From Amycolatopsis australiensis (GTDB lineage: Bacteria; Actinomycetota; Actinomycetes; Mycobacteriales; Pseudonocardiaceae), in contig NZ_FPJG01000006.1 in assembly GCF_900119165.1 (NCBI RefSeq), forward strand, positions 4,154,001 to 4,218,000: a DNA stretch of 64,000 bases, written 5' to 3'. The translations under genes and the position numbers were made by a program. This document shows, in pieces, positions 8,363 to 17,257 of this stretch (positions within the stretch are counted from its first letter, which is position 1; every line of letters begins with the position of its first letter). The notes below the pieces were generated by a model, which was given only the letters and a program-made list of their open reading frames with translations, made no database searches and had not been told where the DNA came from.

Positions 8363-8821
8363 GTGCCGAACTACACCTTCGTGGTGAACGGGAAGACCGT
8401 CACCGTCGACGCGCCCGCCGACCTGCCGATGCTGTGGGCGCTGCGCGACAAGCTCAAGGTCCGCGGGCCTAAGTACGGCTGCGGCATCAACGTCTGCAAG
8501 GCCTGCACCAGCCACCTCGACGGCGAGGCGTTCAACCCCTGCGTCACGCCGGTTTCCGAGTGCGCCGGGCGCGAGGTCACCACGATCGAGGGCCTGGCGG
8601 ACGGCGACGAGCTGCACCCGGTCCAGGAGGCCTGGCTGGAGCAGGACGTCGCCCAGTGCGGCTACTGCCAGCCCGGCCAGATCATGGCGGCGGTCGCGCT
8701 GCTGAAGAAGACGAAGAACCCGACGGACGCCGAAATCGACGCGATCCAGAACGTGTGCCGGTGCGGCACGTACTTCCGGATCCGGGAGGCGATCAAGAGC
8801 GCGGCGGCCAAGATGGCCTGA
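8363..8821 (+). CDS. 2Fe-2S subunit of the Tat-exported molybdenum hydroxylase
   Basis: A 152-residue two-domain ferredoxin-like subunit. The plant-type cluster ligands appear as CGINVCKAC plus a later Cys (in FNPC), and the second, helical cluster domain as CGYCQPGQIM and CRCGTYFRI. It passes electrons from the molybdenum site. It has no Tat signal, as expected if it travels out with the large subunit. GTG start preceded by AGGAG. The stop codon directly abuts a strong hairpin, which ends the operon. Confidence 0.92.
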   Translation: MPNYTFVVNGKTVTVDAPADLPMLWALRDKLKVRGPKYGCGINVCKACTSHLDGEAFNPCVTPVSECAGREVTTIEGLADGDELHPVQEAWLEQDVAQCGYCQPGQIMAAVALLKKTKNPTDAEIDAIQNVCRCGTYFRIREAIKSAAAKMA

Positions 8822-8862
8822 CGCGGATGCGGAGGTTCTACACAAGAACCTCCGCATCCGCG
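8822..8862 (+). terminator. Strong hairpin terminator after the Mo-hydroxylase operon
   Basis: A perfect 18-base stem (8822-8839 with 8845-8862) around the five-base loop ACACA, starting one base after the stop codon begins to close. No U-tract follows, which is common for actinobacterial terminators. Confidence 0.85.
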
Positions 8863-8879
8863 GTTCCTGTAGTAAGTTC

Positions 8880-8940
8880 ACCCGAACGTGGCGACGCCGT
8901 TCGGGTTAGATGTCGGTCTCGGACCTCGACGAGGAGGTCC
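8880..8940 (+). promoter_or_regulatory. Two inverted repeats in the leader of the PucR-like gene
   Basis: ACCCGAAC (8880-8887) pairs perfectly with GTTCGGGT (8899-8906), and GGACCTC (8921-8927) with GAGGTCC (8934-8940). The first could be an operator for autoregulation. The second ends seven bases before the GGAGGG ribosome binding site (8947-8952). Purpose unproven. Confidence 0.4.
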
Positions 8941-8956
8941 GCGACCGGAGGGCACC

Positions 8957-10180
8957 ATGCACTACCAGGCGCTGCTGGCCGACGGGCTCGCACCGTCGGT
9001 CGCCACGCTGGCCGCCGAGGTCGAGCGGAAGCTGCCCGAGCTCATCGAGAGCACCGTGCGGCAGATCCGCGCGGAGATGCCGGTCTACCGGGACGCGCGG
9101 TTCGTCTCCCCGGCCGAGCTGCGGAACTCCGTCCGCGCCAACCTCGAGTACGTGATGCGCACGCTGCGCGGCTCGGACGTGCCGGACCTGGCACAGGCCC
9201 GCGCGACCGGCCGCGCGCGGGCGCTGCAGGGCGCGCCGCTCCCGGAGCTGCTGCGGGCCTACCGGATCGGGCTCACCGAGGTCTGGCACCGGTTCGTCGA
9301 GCTGACCGCCCACCGGCAGGACCCGGCGGCGCTGGTCGCGGCGACGTCGGCGATCTGGGCGCTCATCGACGACCTGGCCGAAGCGCTGACGACGGCCTAC
9401 CGCGACACGATGGCGGAGGTCATGGTGGCGCACCAGAACCGGCGCTCGGCGCTGGTGGAGGCCCTGTTCGCGGGCGGCGCGGCGACCGAGGGCACGCTCT
9501 GGGACATCGCGCGCGTGCTCGACCTGTCCCTGGACGGCACGTTCGTCGTGGTCGCGGCGGAGACCCCGCGGCTGGGCCAGGAGCCGCTGCCGCAGATCGA
9601 GCTGCGGCTGCGCGCGCTGCACCACGCGTCGGCGTGGCGGCTCACCCCGGACCTGCAGGTCGGCGTGGTGTCCTTGCGCGACCCGAGCGCGTCGAAGGCG
9701 ATCGTGGAGCTGGTGCGGGAGAACCCGGTGGGCCGGGTCGGGATGAGCCCGGTGTTCACCGGCCTCGGCAACACGGCCCGCGCGCTGCACCTGGCGCGGG
9801 TTGCGCTGTCCAGCCTGGCGCCGGGCACGCCGGAGCTGGTGCAGTTCACCGAGTCGCCGCTGGCCGGGCTGGTGGCGAGCGCCCCGGAGGCGTCGGTGCA
9901 GCTGGCCCACCACGTCCTCCAGCCGATCCTGGACCTCCCGGGTGACGACCGGAACGTGCTGCTGCTGACGCTGCGCGCGTGGTTCGACTGCCAGGGCTCG
10001 ACGAAGCTGACGTCGGAGCGGATGTTCTGCCACCCCAACACGATCCGCCACCGGCTGAAGCGGATCACCGAAGAACTGGGCCGGTCGCTGACCGACCCGG
10101 CCGACATCACGGAGCTGGGCGCGGCCCTGCGGGCGCTGAACCTCTTCCCGGAGGCGGCTCACCTGCCCGCGCCGCGCTGA
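8957..10180 (+). CDS. PucR/CdaR-type helix-turn-helix regulator
   Basis: A 407-residue regulator with an N-terminal helical domain (about 1-170, RsbT co-antagonist-like), a central GGDEF-like or CdaR-type region, and a C-terminal PucR helix-turn-helix around residues 340-375 (TLRAWFDCQGSTKLTSER then HPNTIRHRLKRITEELGR). PucR activates purine catabolism, including xanthine dehydrogenase, in Bacillus. Its position behind a xanthine-dehydrogenase-family operon is therefore suggestive. Start ATG with GGAGGG. The 3' end overlaps the convergent receiver-domain gene by 22 bases. Confidence 0.82.
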   Translation: MHYQALLADGLAPSVATLAAEVERKLPELIESTVRQIRAEMPVYRDARFVSPAELRNSVRANLEYVMRTLRGSDVPDLAQARATGRARALQGAPLPELLRAYRIGLTEVWHRFVELTAHRQDPAALVAATSAIWALIDDLAEALTTAYRDTMAEVMVAHQNRRSALVEALFAGGAATEGTLWDIARVLDLSLDGTFVVVAAETPRLGQEPLPQIELRLRALHHASAWRLTPDLQVGVVSLRDPSASKAIVELVRENPVGRVGMSPVFTGLGNTARALHLARVALSSLAPGTPELVQFTESPLAGLVASAPEASVQLAHHVLQPILDLPGDDRNVLLLTLRAWFDCQGSTKLTSERMFCHPNTIRHRLKRITEELGRSLTDPADITELGAALRALNLFPEAAHLPAPR

Positions 10181-10452
10181 CGCACCCCGGGCCCGTACCG
10201 GCGGGCCATCCCGGTCAGCCAGTCGCGGCCGACCGGGTTCGCGGTGTGGACGTGCACCTCCGGCGGCCAGCGGTCGTGCTCGCACAGCCACAGCACGACC
10301 GGGCGGGTCGTGTCGTCACCGCCCAGGTCGTGGTCGAGCGAGATCGCCGCGAACTCCGCCGCGCCGAGCAGCGCGATCGCCTCCGCGCTCGTCTTCGCCC
10401 ACGTCCAGCCCGGTGGGGCCGGCCGCAGGTCGTCCACCCACAGGCGGTTCAC
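10159..10452 (-). CDS. stand-alone cyclic-phosphate-processing receiver domain protein
   Basis: A 97-residue single-domain protein resembling the cyclic-phosphate-processing receiver domain. It has the acidic pair D7-D8, a SLDHDLGG segment carrying D40 and D42, and a VHTANPVGRDW segment near residue 70. Unlike ordinary response regulators it has no output domain. The family is proposed from context to act on cyclic phosphate ends of RNA or similar substrates. GTG start overlapping the stop of the F420 oxidoreductase gene (GTGA), so the two are translationally coupled. The C terminus overlaps the convergent PucR-like gene. Confidence 0.7.
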   Translation of the reverse strand: MNRLWVDDLRPAPPGWTWAKTSAEAIALLGAAEFAAISLDHDLGGDDTTRPVVLWLCEHDRWPPEVHVHTANPVGRDWLTGMARRYGPGVRQRGAGR

Positions 10453-11318
10453 GCGGCCAGCAGCTCGCGCGTGCGAGCCTGCTCCGCCGGCGACCCGAAC
10501 GGCATCACCAGCAGCTCGGTCGCGCCCGCGTCCTCGAGCGACTTCACCTGTCGCAGCACCGCTTTCTCCTCGCCGATGATCGCGCTGTCCGAGGCGCGCT
10601 CGTAGCCGTCCCGGTCCAGCACCGCACGGTACGCGGGAACCTGCGCGGCCGCGCCGTATTTTTCCTCCAGCCACCGGCGGCGTTCGTCCACATCGGACGT
10701 CACGCAGATCAGCTGACCCGAGACGACCCGGCGGCGGTCCCCGAGCGCCGGCACCACGAACTCGCCGATCGCCCGCGGGCCGGCCCACGTCGTGATCACG
10801 CCGTCCGCCAGCTCGCCGGCCAGACGCGTCGAGCGCGGGCTCACCGAGCCGACCAGGAGCGCGGGCCGTGTCGCGCCCGGCGTGTCGAGGCCGCCCGCCG
10901 CGGTGAGCGTTTCGCCGTGGACGTCCGTCTTTTCGCCGCGCAGCAACGGGTTCAGCGCCTCCAGGTACTCGCGCAGGTGCCGCAGCGGACGGTCGTACGA
11001 GTACCCGAACTCGCCTTCGATGACGAACCGGTGGCTCAGCCCGATCCCCAGGTGGACGCTCACCCCGGTGGCGGCCTGGACGGTGAGCGCCTGCGCGGCC
11101 ATCGTGATCGGGTGCCGCGGGTACGTCGGGACGACGCAGGTGCCCAGCTCCACGCCCGGTGCGGCGACGCCCAGCGCGGGCAGCGCCGTGAGCGCGTCCC
11201 AGCCGCCGCGTTGCGCCAGCCACAGCGTGCGGTAGCCGAGCTTCGCGGCGTCACGCGCCTGCGCGGTCATTTCGGCGAAGCCGACGCCCAGCTCGTCGAG
11301 CAGGATTCCGGTGCGCAT
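10449..11318 (-). CDS. LLM-class F420-dependent oxidoreductase
   Basis: A 289-residue luciferase-like TIM barrel. Motifs LWLAQRGGWDAL, LGTCVVPTYPRHP and LGIGLSHRFVIEGEFG are typical of the F420-dependent subfamily related to methylenetetrahydromethanopterin reductase. It would reduce or oxidise an organic substrate with cofactor F420; the substrate is unknown. It follows the TetR gene in the same direction (15-base gap), so the regulator, this enzyme and the receiver-domain protein likely form one operon. Confidence 0.87.
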   Translation of the reverse strand: MRTGILLDELGVGFAEMTAQARDAAKLGYRTLWLAQRGGWDALTALPALGVAAPGVELGTCVVPTYPRHPITMAAQALTVQAATGVSVHLGIGLSHRFVIEGEFGYSYDRPLRHLREYLEALNPLLRGEKTDVHGETLTAAGGLDTPGATRPALLVGSVSPRSTRLAGELADGVITTWAGPRAIGEFVVPALGDRRRVVSGQLICVTSDVDERRRWLEEKYGAAAQVPAYRAVLDRDGYERASDSAIIGEEKAVLRQVKSLEDAGATELLVMPFGSPAEQARTRELLAA

Positions 11319-11333
11319 GGGGCCTCCCAGTGG

Positions 11334-11999
11334 TCAGTACGCGCGCTCGAGCCGCTTCCGGTCGAGCGCCACGGATTCGGTGAACAGCCGCAGAACACGC
11401 GGCGCGACGGCGCGCACCCGCGTCGCCGAGACGGCCAGGGGTTCGAAGGCGTGCGCGACCGTGTCGGCGATCAGCGCCGGCTCCGGCGGGGGCGTGCCGA
11501 TCAGAAAGCCGTGCAGCACCGCCCGATAGGCGACGGCCAGGTCGGCGGGCGGCCGGCCGGCGCGGAGCAGGTCGTTCGCGGCCAGCAGCTCGAGGTACTC
11601 GACGAACGCCTCGTCGTGGCGCGGGTCGAGCTTCTCGTGCAGCTTCGGCAGCAGCTTGCCGAGCGTATCCGCGTCGTCGGCGTACCCGGCGTGCAGCAGG
11701 GGACGCCCCAGCACGTCGGCGTACTGGATCTCGGTCAGCCGCGACAGCCGCGCGGCGAGCGGATCGGCCGCGATCGCCGCGACGAGGTCTTCGAGGCTCC
11801 GGACGGACTCGCGGAGCAGCACGGCGAGGAACAGCTCCTCGCGGTTCTTCCAGTGCAGGTAGACCGTCCCCTTGCCGACGCCGGCGCGCTCGGCGACGTC
11901 CTCGATCGTCGTGCGCCGGTAGCCGGCGCGCAGCAGCAGCTCGGCGGCCGCGTCGAGGATCCGCTCGGCCCGTTCGGCGCGGTTTTCGACAGGAGGCAT
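11334..11999 (-). CDS. TetR-family regulator (leaderless)
   Basis: A 221-residue TetR protein. The N-terminal helix-turn-helix (residues about 10-55: RILDAAAELLLRAGYRRTTIEDVAERAG then GKGTVYLHWKNREELF) is clear, and the rest is a ligand-binding helical domain. ATG was chosen because a -10 box TATGCT lies exactly six bases upstream, which gives a leaderless transcript starting at or beside the ATG. Its own operator fills the spacer between -35 and -10. It probably represses itself and the downstream F420 oxidoreductase and receiver-domain genes. Confidence 0.9.
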   Translation of the reverse strand: MPPVENRAERAERILDAAAELLLRAGYRRTTIEDVAERAGVGKGTVYLHWKNREELFLAVLLRESVRSLEDLVAAIAADPLAARLSRLTEIQYADVLGRPLLHAGYADDADTLGKLLPKLHEKLDPRHDEAFVEYLELLAANDLLRAGRPPADLAVAYRAVLHGFLIGTPPPEPALIADTVAHAFEPLAVSATRVRAVAPRVLRLFTESVALDRKRLERAY

Positions 12000-12005
12000 G
12001 ATCCC

Positions 12006-12035
12006 AGCATATGACCAAATTCGAAATCTGGTCAA
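12006..12035 (-). promoter_or_regulatory. TetR promoter with operator in the spacer
   Basis: On the minus strand TTGACC (12035-12030), an 18-base spacer and TATGCT (12011-12006). The inverted repeat TGACCA-N11-TGGTCA (12012-12034) sits almost exactly between the two boxes, where a bound repressor would block RNA polymerase. Confidence 0.75.
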
Positions 12036-12078
12036 ACGACGGCCGAGAAAACGGCGGAGCAGGCACCCCGCCGTCGTT
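12035..12078 (-). terminator. Hairpin terminator after the aldo/keto reductase gene
   Basis: Nine-base arms AACGACGGC (12035-12043) and GCCGTCGTT (12070-12078) with an inner CGGCGG/CCGCCG pair. It begins just after the aldo/keto reductase stop and ends at the -35 box of the downstream TetR gene, insulating the two. Confidence 0.6.
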
Positions 12079-12079
12079 C

Positions 12080-13108
12080 TCAGGCGTCCGAAGACCGCTT
12101 CCAGAGGTTGATGCCGGCGTCGGTCGCGTGGCCGTCGATCTCGGTCAGCTCGTCGGAGCCGAAGTCCAGGTTGCCGAGCGCGCCGACGTTGTCCTCGAGC
12201 TGTCCGACGCTGCTCGCGCCGATCAGCACCGACGTGACGCGGTGGTCGCGCAGTGCCCAGGCCAGCGCCAGCTGGGCCAGCGACTGACCGCGGCGGGCCG
12301 CGATCTCGTTGAGCGCGCGGACCCGGCCCAGCCGGTCGTCGTCGAGGGTGTGCGGGTCGAGGGACTTGCCCTGTGCGGCGCGGGAATCGGCCGGGACGCC
12401 CTTCAGGTACCGGTCCGTCAGCAGCCCCTGCGCCAGCGGCGAGAACGCGATGCAGCCCGCGCCCACCTCCGCGAGGGTGTCGAGGAGGCCGTCCTCCTCG
12501 ATCCACCGGTTGAGCATCGAGTACGACGGCTGGTGGATCAGCAGCGGCGTGCCCAGCTCGCGCAGCAGCCGCGCGGCTTCGGCGGTCCGCTCCGAGTTGT
12601 ACGAGGAAATCCCGACGTAGAGCGCTTTCCCGGCGCGGACCGCGCTGTCGAGGGCACCGACCGTCTCTTCCCGCGGCGTCTCGGGGTCGAACCGGTGCGA
12701 GTAGAAGATGTCGACGTAGTCCAGGCCGAGCCGGCCGAGCGACTGGTCCAGTGAGGACAGCAGGTACTTCCGGGAGCCCCACTCGCCGTACGGGCCGGGC
12801 CACATGTCGTAGCCGGCCTTCGTGGAGATCACCAGCTCGTCGCGGTACGGCTTGAAGTCGGTGGCCAGCAGCCTGCCGAAGTTCGCCTCGGCCGAGCCGT
12901 AGGGCGGGCCGTAGTTGTTGGCCAGGTCGAAGTGCGTGATGCCGAGGTCGAACGCGCGGCGGGTGATGGCCCGCTGGACGTCCAGGGGGCGGTCGTCGCC
13001 GAAGTTGTGCCACAGCCCCAGCGAGATCGCGGGCAGCTTGAGCCCGGAGCGCCCGCAGCGCCGGTAGGGGATCGATTCGTATCGGCCGGATGCCGCAACG
13101 TAGGTCAC
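12080..13108 (-). CDS. aldo/keto reductase, L-glyceraldehyde 3-phosphate reductase (YghZ) type
   Basis: A 342-residue NADPH-dependent aldo/keto reductase. The catalytic Asp/Tyr region reads FDLANNYGPPYGSAE, followed by a catalytic Lys in STKAGYDMWPGPYGEWGSRKYL; that last block is characteristic of the YghZ/Gpr subgroup, which reduces L-glyceraldehyde 3-phosphate and methylglyoxal. The C-terminal VLIGASSVGQLEDN is the cofactor-binding end. GTG start, with TAGCAT seven bases upstream and no ribosome binding site, so probably leaderless. Divergent from the MoxR gene. Confidence 0.9.
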   Translation of the reverse strand: MTYVAASGRYESIPYRRCGRSGLKLPAISLGLWHNFGDDRPLDVQRAITRRAFDLGITHFDLANNYGPPYGSAEANFGRLLATDFKPYRDELVISTKAGYDMWPGPYGEWGSRKYLLSSLDQSLGRLGLDYVDIFYSHRFDPETPREETVGALDSAVRAGKALYVGISSYNSERTAEAARLLRELGTPLLIHQPSYSMLNRWIEEDGLLDTLAEVGAGCIAFSPLAQGLLTDRYLKGVPADSRAAQGKSLDPHTLDDDRLGRVRALNEIAARRGQSLAQLALAWALRDHRVTSVLIGASSVGQLEDNVGALGNLDFGSDELTEIDGHATDAGINLWKRSSDA

Positions 13109-13171
13109 GCGGCCGATGCTAACCCGCCCGTCGGGTACGCTCCGGGTGAGCGATCGCTTAGGAGGCACGTG

Positions 13172-14049
<878 letters not shown>

Positions 14050-14053
<4 letters not shown>

Positions 14054-15417
14054 CCGGCGGCGTGCCCGAGCGGCTCGCGGCGTTCGTCAAGGCGCTGCGG
14101 GCGCAGGGCATCCCGGCCGGCCCGAGCGAGACGGTCGACGCCGCGGCCGCGCTGGAGGTCCTCGGCCTCGACGACCGCTCGCTCGTCCGCGAAGGGCTGG
14201 CCGCGGCGCTGGTCCGCCGCGGCGGGCAGCGCGCGGTGTTCGACGCCGCCTTCGACCTCTACTTCCCGGCCGGGATCGGCGCGCCGGAACGGGCGCGCGA
14301 AGACCCGCCGTCCACACTGGACGAACTGCGGGACGAGCTGGCCGCCGCGTTGGCCGACGGCGACCGGGAGGCCCTGTCCCAGCTGGCCGGGCTCGCGGTC
14401 GAGATGCTGGGGCAGTACGGCTCGTCGTCGGGTCCCGGTGGCGGGTTCTCGGCCCACCAGACCCTGGAGCGGCTGCAGCCGCAGACCCTCATCGCCCGGG
14501 TGCTGGCCGCGGTCCGCGGCGGCGGCGCGCGCGGCGCGTTCACCGACCGGCTCGACCGCGACGAGATCCGCCGCCGGGTCGAGAGCTTCCGCGGGCAGGT
14601 CCGCACCGAGGCGCGCCGCCGGGCGGCCGAGGTCCGCGGCCGCGAGCGGGTCGCCCGGCACGCCATCGCGCCCGCGCCCGACCGCGTCGACTTCCTCATC
14701 GCCAGCCGCACTCAGCTCGCCGAGCTGCGGCGCACGATCCAGCCGTTGTCCCGCAAGCTCGCGACCCGGCTCGCCGCGCGCCGCAAGCGCACCACGCGCG
14801 GGCAGATCGACCTGCGCCGCACCCTGCGGCGGTCGTTGTCGACCGGCGGGGTGCCGTTGCGGCCCGCCTACCGCCACCGGCGGCCCGGCCGGCCGGAGAT
14901 CGTGCTGCTGTGCGACCTTTCCGGGTCCGTGGCGGGGTTCGCGAACTTCACGATGCTGCTGGTCCAGGCGCTGCGCGACCAGTTCAGCAAGATCCGCGTG
15001 TTCGCCTTCGTCGACAGCGCCGACGAGGTCACCCACCTGGTCACGACCGGCGCGGCCGACCCCGAGCACCTCGGCGCGCGCATGCTGTCGGAGGCGGCGC
15101 TGGTGCGCTGGGACGGTCACAGCGACTACGGCGGCTCGCTGGCGCAGTTCACTTCGCGGTGGCTCGACGCGGTCGGCCCGCGCACGTCGGTGCTGATCCT
15201 CGGCGACGCCCGCACCAACGGCGGCGACCCGAACCTCGACGCCGTCCGCGAGATCAAGGCCCGCGCCCGGCACGTCCACTGGCTCAACCCGGAGCGGCGG
15301 TCGCTGTGGTCGACCGGCGACTCGGCGGCGCTGGAGTACGCCGAGGTCGTCCAGATGCACGAGTGCCGCACGGTGCAGCAGCTCAGTGCGCTGGTCACCC
15401 GCCTGCTGCCGGTGTGA
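14050..15417 (+). CDS. CoxE-like VWA domain protein
   Basis: A 455-residue protein with a C-terminal von Willebrand A domain of the CoxE type. The MIDAS motif is LLCDLSGSV (DxSxS) near residue 295, with later DGHSDYGG and LGDARTNGGDPN elements. The N-terminal half is charged and helical. In Oligotropha, CoxE works with the AAA+ protein CoxD to build the copper-molybdenum site of CO dehydrogenase; here it is coupled to a MoxR ATPase by a GTGA overlap. The C-terminal end overlaps the convergent adenosine deaminase gene by 23 bases. GTG start. Confidence 0.85.
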
Positions 15418-16366
15418 GCCACGCGTCGATGCCGCGCAGCAGCCGTTGCTTGGTCTCCGCGGGCGCGAAGGACGCCCGGACACCGGCCCGCGCGAAGTCC
15501 GCCATCGCGGCGTCGTCGTAGCCGAAGGCCCGTTGGACGCGGGCGTATTCCTCGGCCAGGTTCGCACCGGTGACCGAGGGGACGTCGGTGTTCAGCGTGA
15601 CCGTCAGCCCGGCGTCGACCAGCCGGGGGAGCGGGTGCCGGGGCAGCGACGGCACCAGCCCGAGCGTCACGTTCGACGACGGGCAGACTTCGAGGGCCAG
15701 GCCGCGCTCGCGGACCTCGGCGACGAGCGCCGGGTCCTCGAGGACGCGGATGCCGTGCCCGAGCCGTTCGGTGCAGCCGATCGCCAGTGCTTCGCGGATG
15801 CTGTCCGGGCCGGCGTCCTCACCGGTGTGGTGCAGCAGGTGGATGCCGGCCTCCCGGGCCCGGTCGAAGACCGTCGCGAATGGACGGAGAGAGTGGTTTT
15901 CCTCACCGGCCATGCCGATCGCGAAGACTTCGTCGTACTTCAGCGCGAGCTCGAGGGTCCGCTCGGCGCGCCCGACCGAGCGGCGCCGGGAGTGGTCGAG
16001 GACGACGCGCCGTTCGAGGTCGCTCGTGGACAGTCCCTCGAGGACGGAAGCGAGCGGCATCTCGAGGTCGCCGAGGCGTTCCCCGTGCGAGGCGGCGGTG
16101 AACGTGACTTCGGCGTAGCGCGTGCCTTGGGCGAGTTCGTCCTCGCAGTACTCGCGGGCGATGCGCTCGAAGTCCTCGGGACGTCGCAGACACGATCGGA
16201 TGAGGGCGTTGTAGTCGGCGAAGGCGCGGAAGCCGTCGAACACCGGGGGCTCGCCCGGCACGTCGACGCCGTTGGCTTCGCCGAGTTCCCGCAGCGTGTC
16301 CGGCCGGATCGTGCTCTCCAGGTGGACGTGCAGGTGGGCTTTCGGCAGGGCGGCCAGGTCGCGCAT
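15395..16366 (-). CDS. adenosine deaminase-family hydrolase with altered NTDD motif
   Basis: A 323-residue amidohydrolase barrel of the adenosine/AMP deaminase family. Metal ligands and catalytic residues are visible: the HLHVHLE stretch at 11-17, H180 and E183 in HTGE, the GHG motif at 203-205, and D261. The usual NTDDP motif reads NTDVP, so the second Asp (Asp296 of mouse adenosine deaminase, which contacts N7 of the purine) is Val262. The substrate may thus be a modified adenosine or aminodeoxyfutalosine-like compound instead of adenosine. ATG start with TAGGCT seven bases upstream suggests a leaderless mRNA. Confidence 0.82.
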   Translation of the reverse strand: MRDLAALPKAHLHVHLESTIRPDTLRELGEANGVDVPGEPPVFDGFRAFADYNALIRSCLRRPEDFERIAREYCEDELAQGTRYAEVTFTAASHGERLGDLEMPLASVLEGLSTSDLERRVVLDHSRRRSVGRAERTLELALKYDEVFAIGMAGEENHSLRPFATVFDRAREAGIHLLHHTGEDAGPDSIREALAIGCTERLGHGIRVLEDPALVAEVRERGLALEVCPSSNVTLGLVPSLPRHPLPRLVDAGLTVTLNTDVPSVTGANLAEEYARVQRAFGYDDAAMADFARAGVRASFAPAETKQRLLRGIDAWLTPAAGG

Positions 16367-16519
16367 GATCGCGAGCCTAAAGGGGCGCGGCGGCCGCTCG
16401 CGCGGCATTTTCGGACGTCGCTGGCGGCGCCGCCAGGTTTGGGTCCGGTCACACGGGGAACCTCCGGGTGGTTCGTCCGCGTTGTCAGGATGACCGGAAC
16501 CCGATGAGGGAGGACCACC

Positions 16520-16735
16520 GTGCCGTTGATGCGCAAACTGACCGTGCTGGCCGGGGCCGCGGGCGCGGCCCGCGCCTACGCCAGGAAGAACCCCGAAAAG
16601 GTGAACCAGGTCGTCGGCAAGGCGGCCAAGTTCGTCGACGACAAGACCAAGGGCAAGTACCACCAGCAGATCGCGGGCGCGGTACGCAAGGTCAACTCGG
16701 TGACGGGCCAGCCGGGGCCGGCCGCCGGGCGGTAA
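16520..16735 (+). CDS. MT0933/Rv0909-type antitoxin-like small protein
   Basis: A 71-residue basic, Ala-rich protein. The central KFVDDKTKGKY segment matches the conserved core of the MT0933 antitoxin family (Rv0909 of M. tuberculosis). There the antitoxin is paired with Rv0910, a START-like toxin. No such partner is next to it here: the next genes are recQ (convergent) and an adenosine deaminase. It may be an orphan or serve another role. GTG start with GGGAGG upstream. Its stop is followed at once by a 0.5-kb low-complexity repeat field. Confidence 0.7.
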   Translation: MPLMRKLTVLAGAAGAARAYARKNPEKVNQVVGKAAKFVDDKTKGKYHQQIAGAVRKVNSVTGQPGPAAGR

Positions 16736-16740
16736 TTCGC

Positions 16741-17257
16741 CCGGTTGCTGGCTGGTGGCTCGCCTGGCTGGTGGCTCGCCTGGCTGCGGGCTACCGGCGT
16801 GCGGGCCACGGCCGGTGGCTCACCCGGCTGGTGGTCGCGAGCTGGCGGCCCCGGCCGGCTCGCCGGGCTGGCTCGCCCGGCCGCAGGCCCGGCCGGCGGC
16901 CCGGTGGCTCGCCCGGCTGCTGGTCGCTTACTCACCCCGCCTACTGGCGGGCCCGGCTGCTGGTCGCTGGCTCACCCCGCCTACTGGCGGGCCCGGCTGC
17001 TGGTCGCTGGCTCACCCCGGCCATTCGCGGCTGGCTCGCCCGGCGCCGGGTGCCAGCTCACCCGCCACCGGGCCGCTAACTGCCCGGCTGCGGGCTGCTG
17101 GCGCATCCGGGCCCGGGCCGTCGGCCGTTGGCTCACCCGGCGCTGACGGCCAGCTCGCCCCGGCTACCGGCTGCTGGCTCGCCTCGGCCGACCACCGCGG
17201 CTCGTCCCGGCCCGCCCCGGCTCATCCCGGCCCTGGCCCCGGGCCCGCGGCGCCGGC
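16741..17257. repeat. Degenerate tandem-repeat field between the antitoxin-like gene and recQ
   Basis: About 520 bases without a gene, made of decaying copies of a GGCTGGTGGCTCGCC-like motif. The best parts are two perfect 16-base units (16750-16765 and 16766-16781) and a 40-base tandem repeat starting at 16921, 16961 and 17001 (2.4 copies, near identical). All frames give Gly/Trp/Ala/Pro-rich junk. I see no convincing gene. The GC-skewed, hairpin-capable text lies between convergent stops and could terminate both transcripts. Confidence 0.8.
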
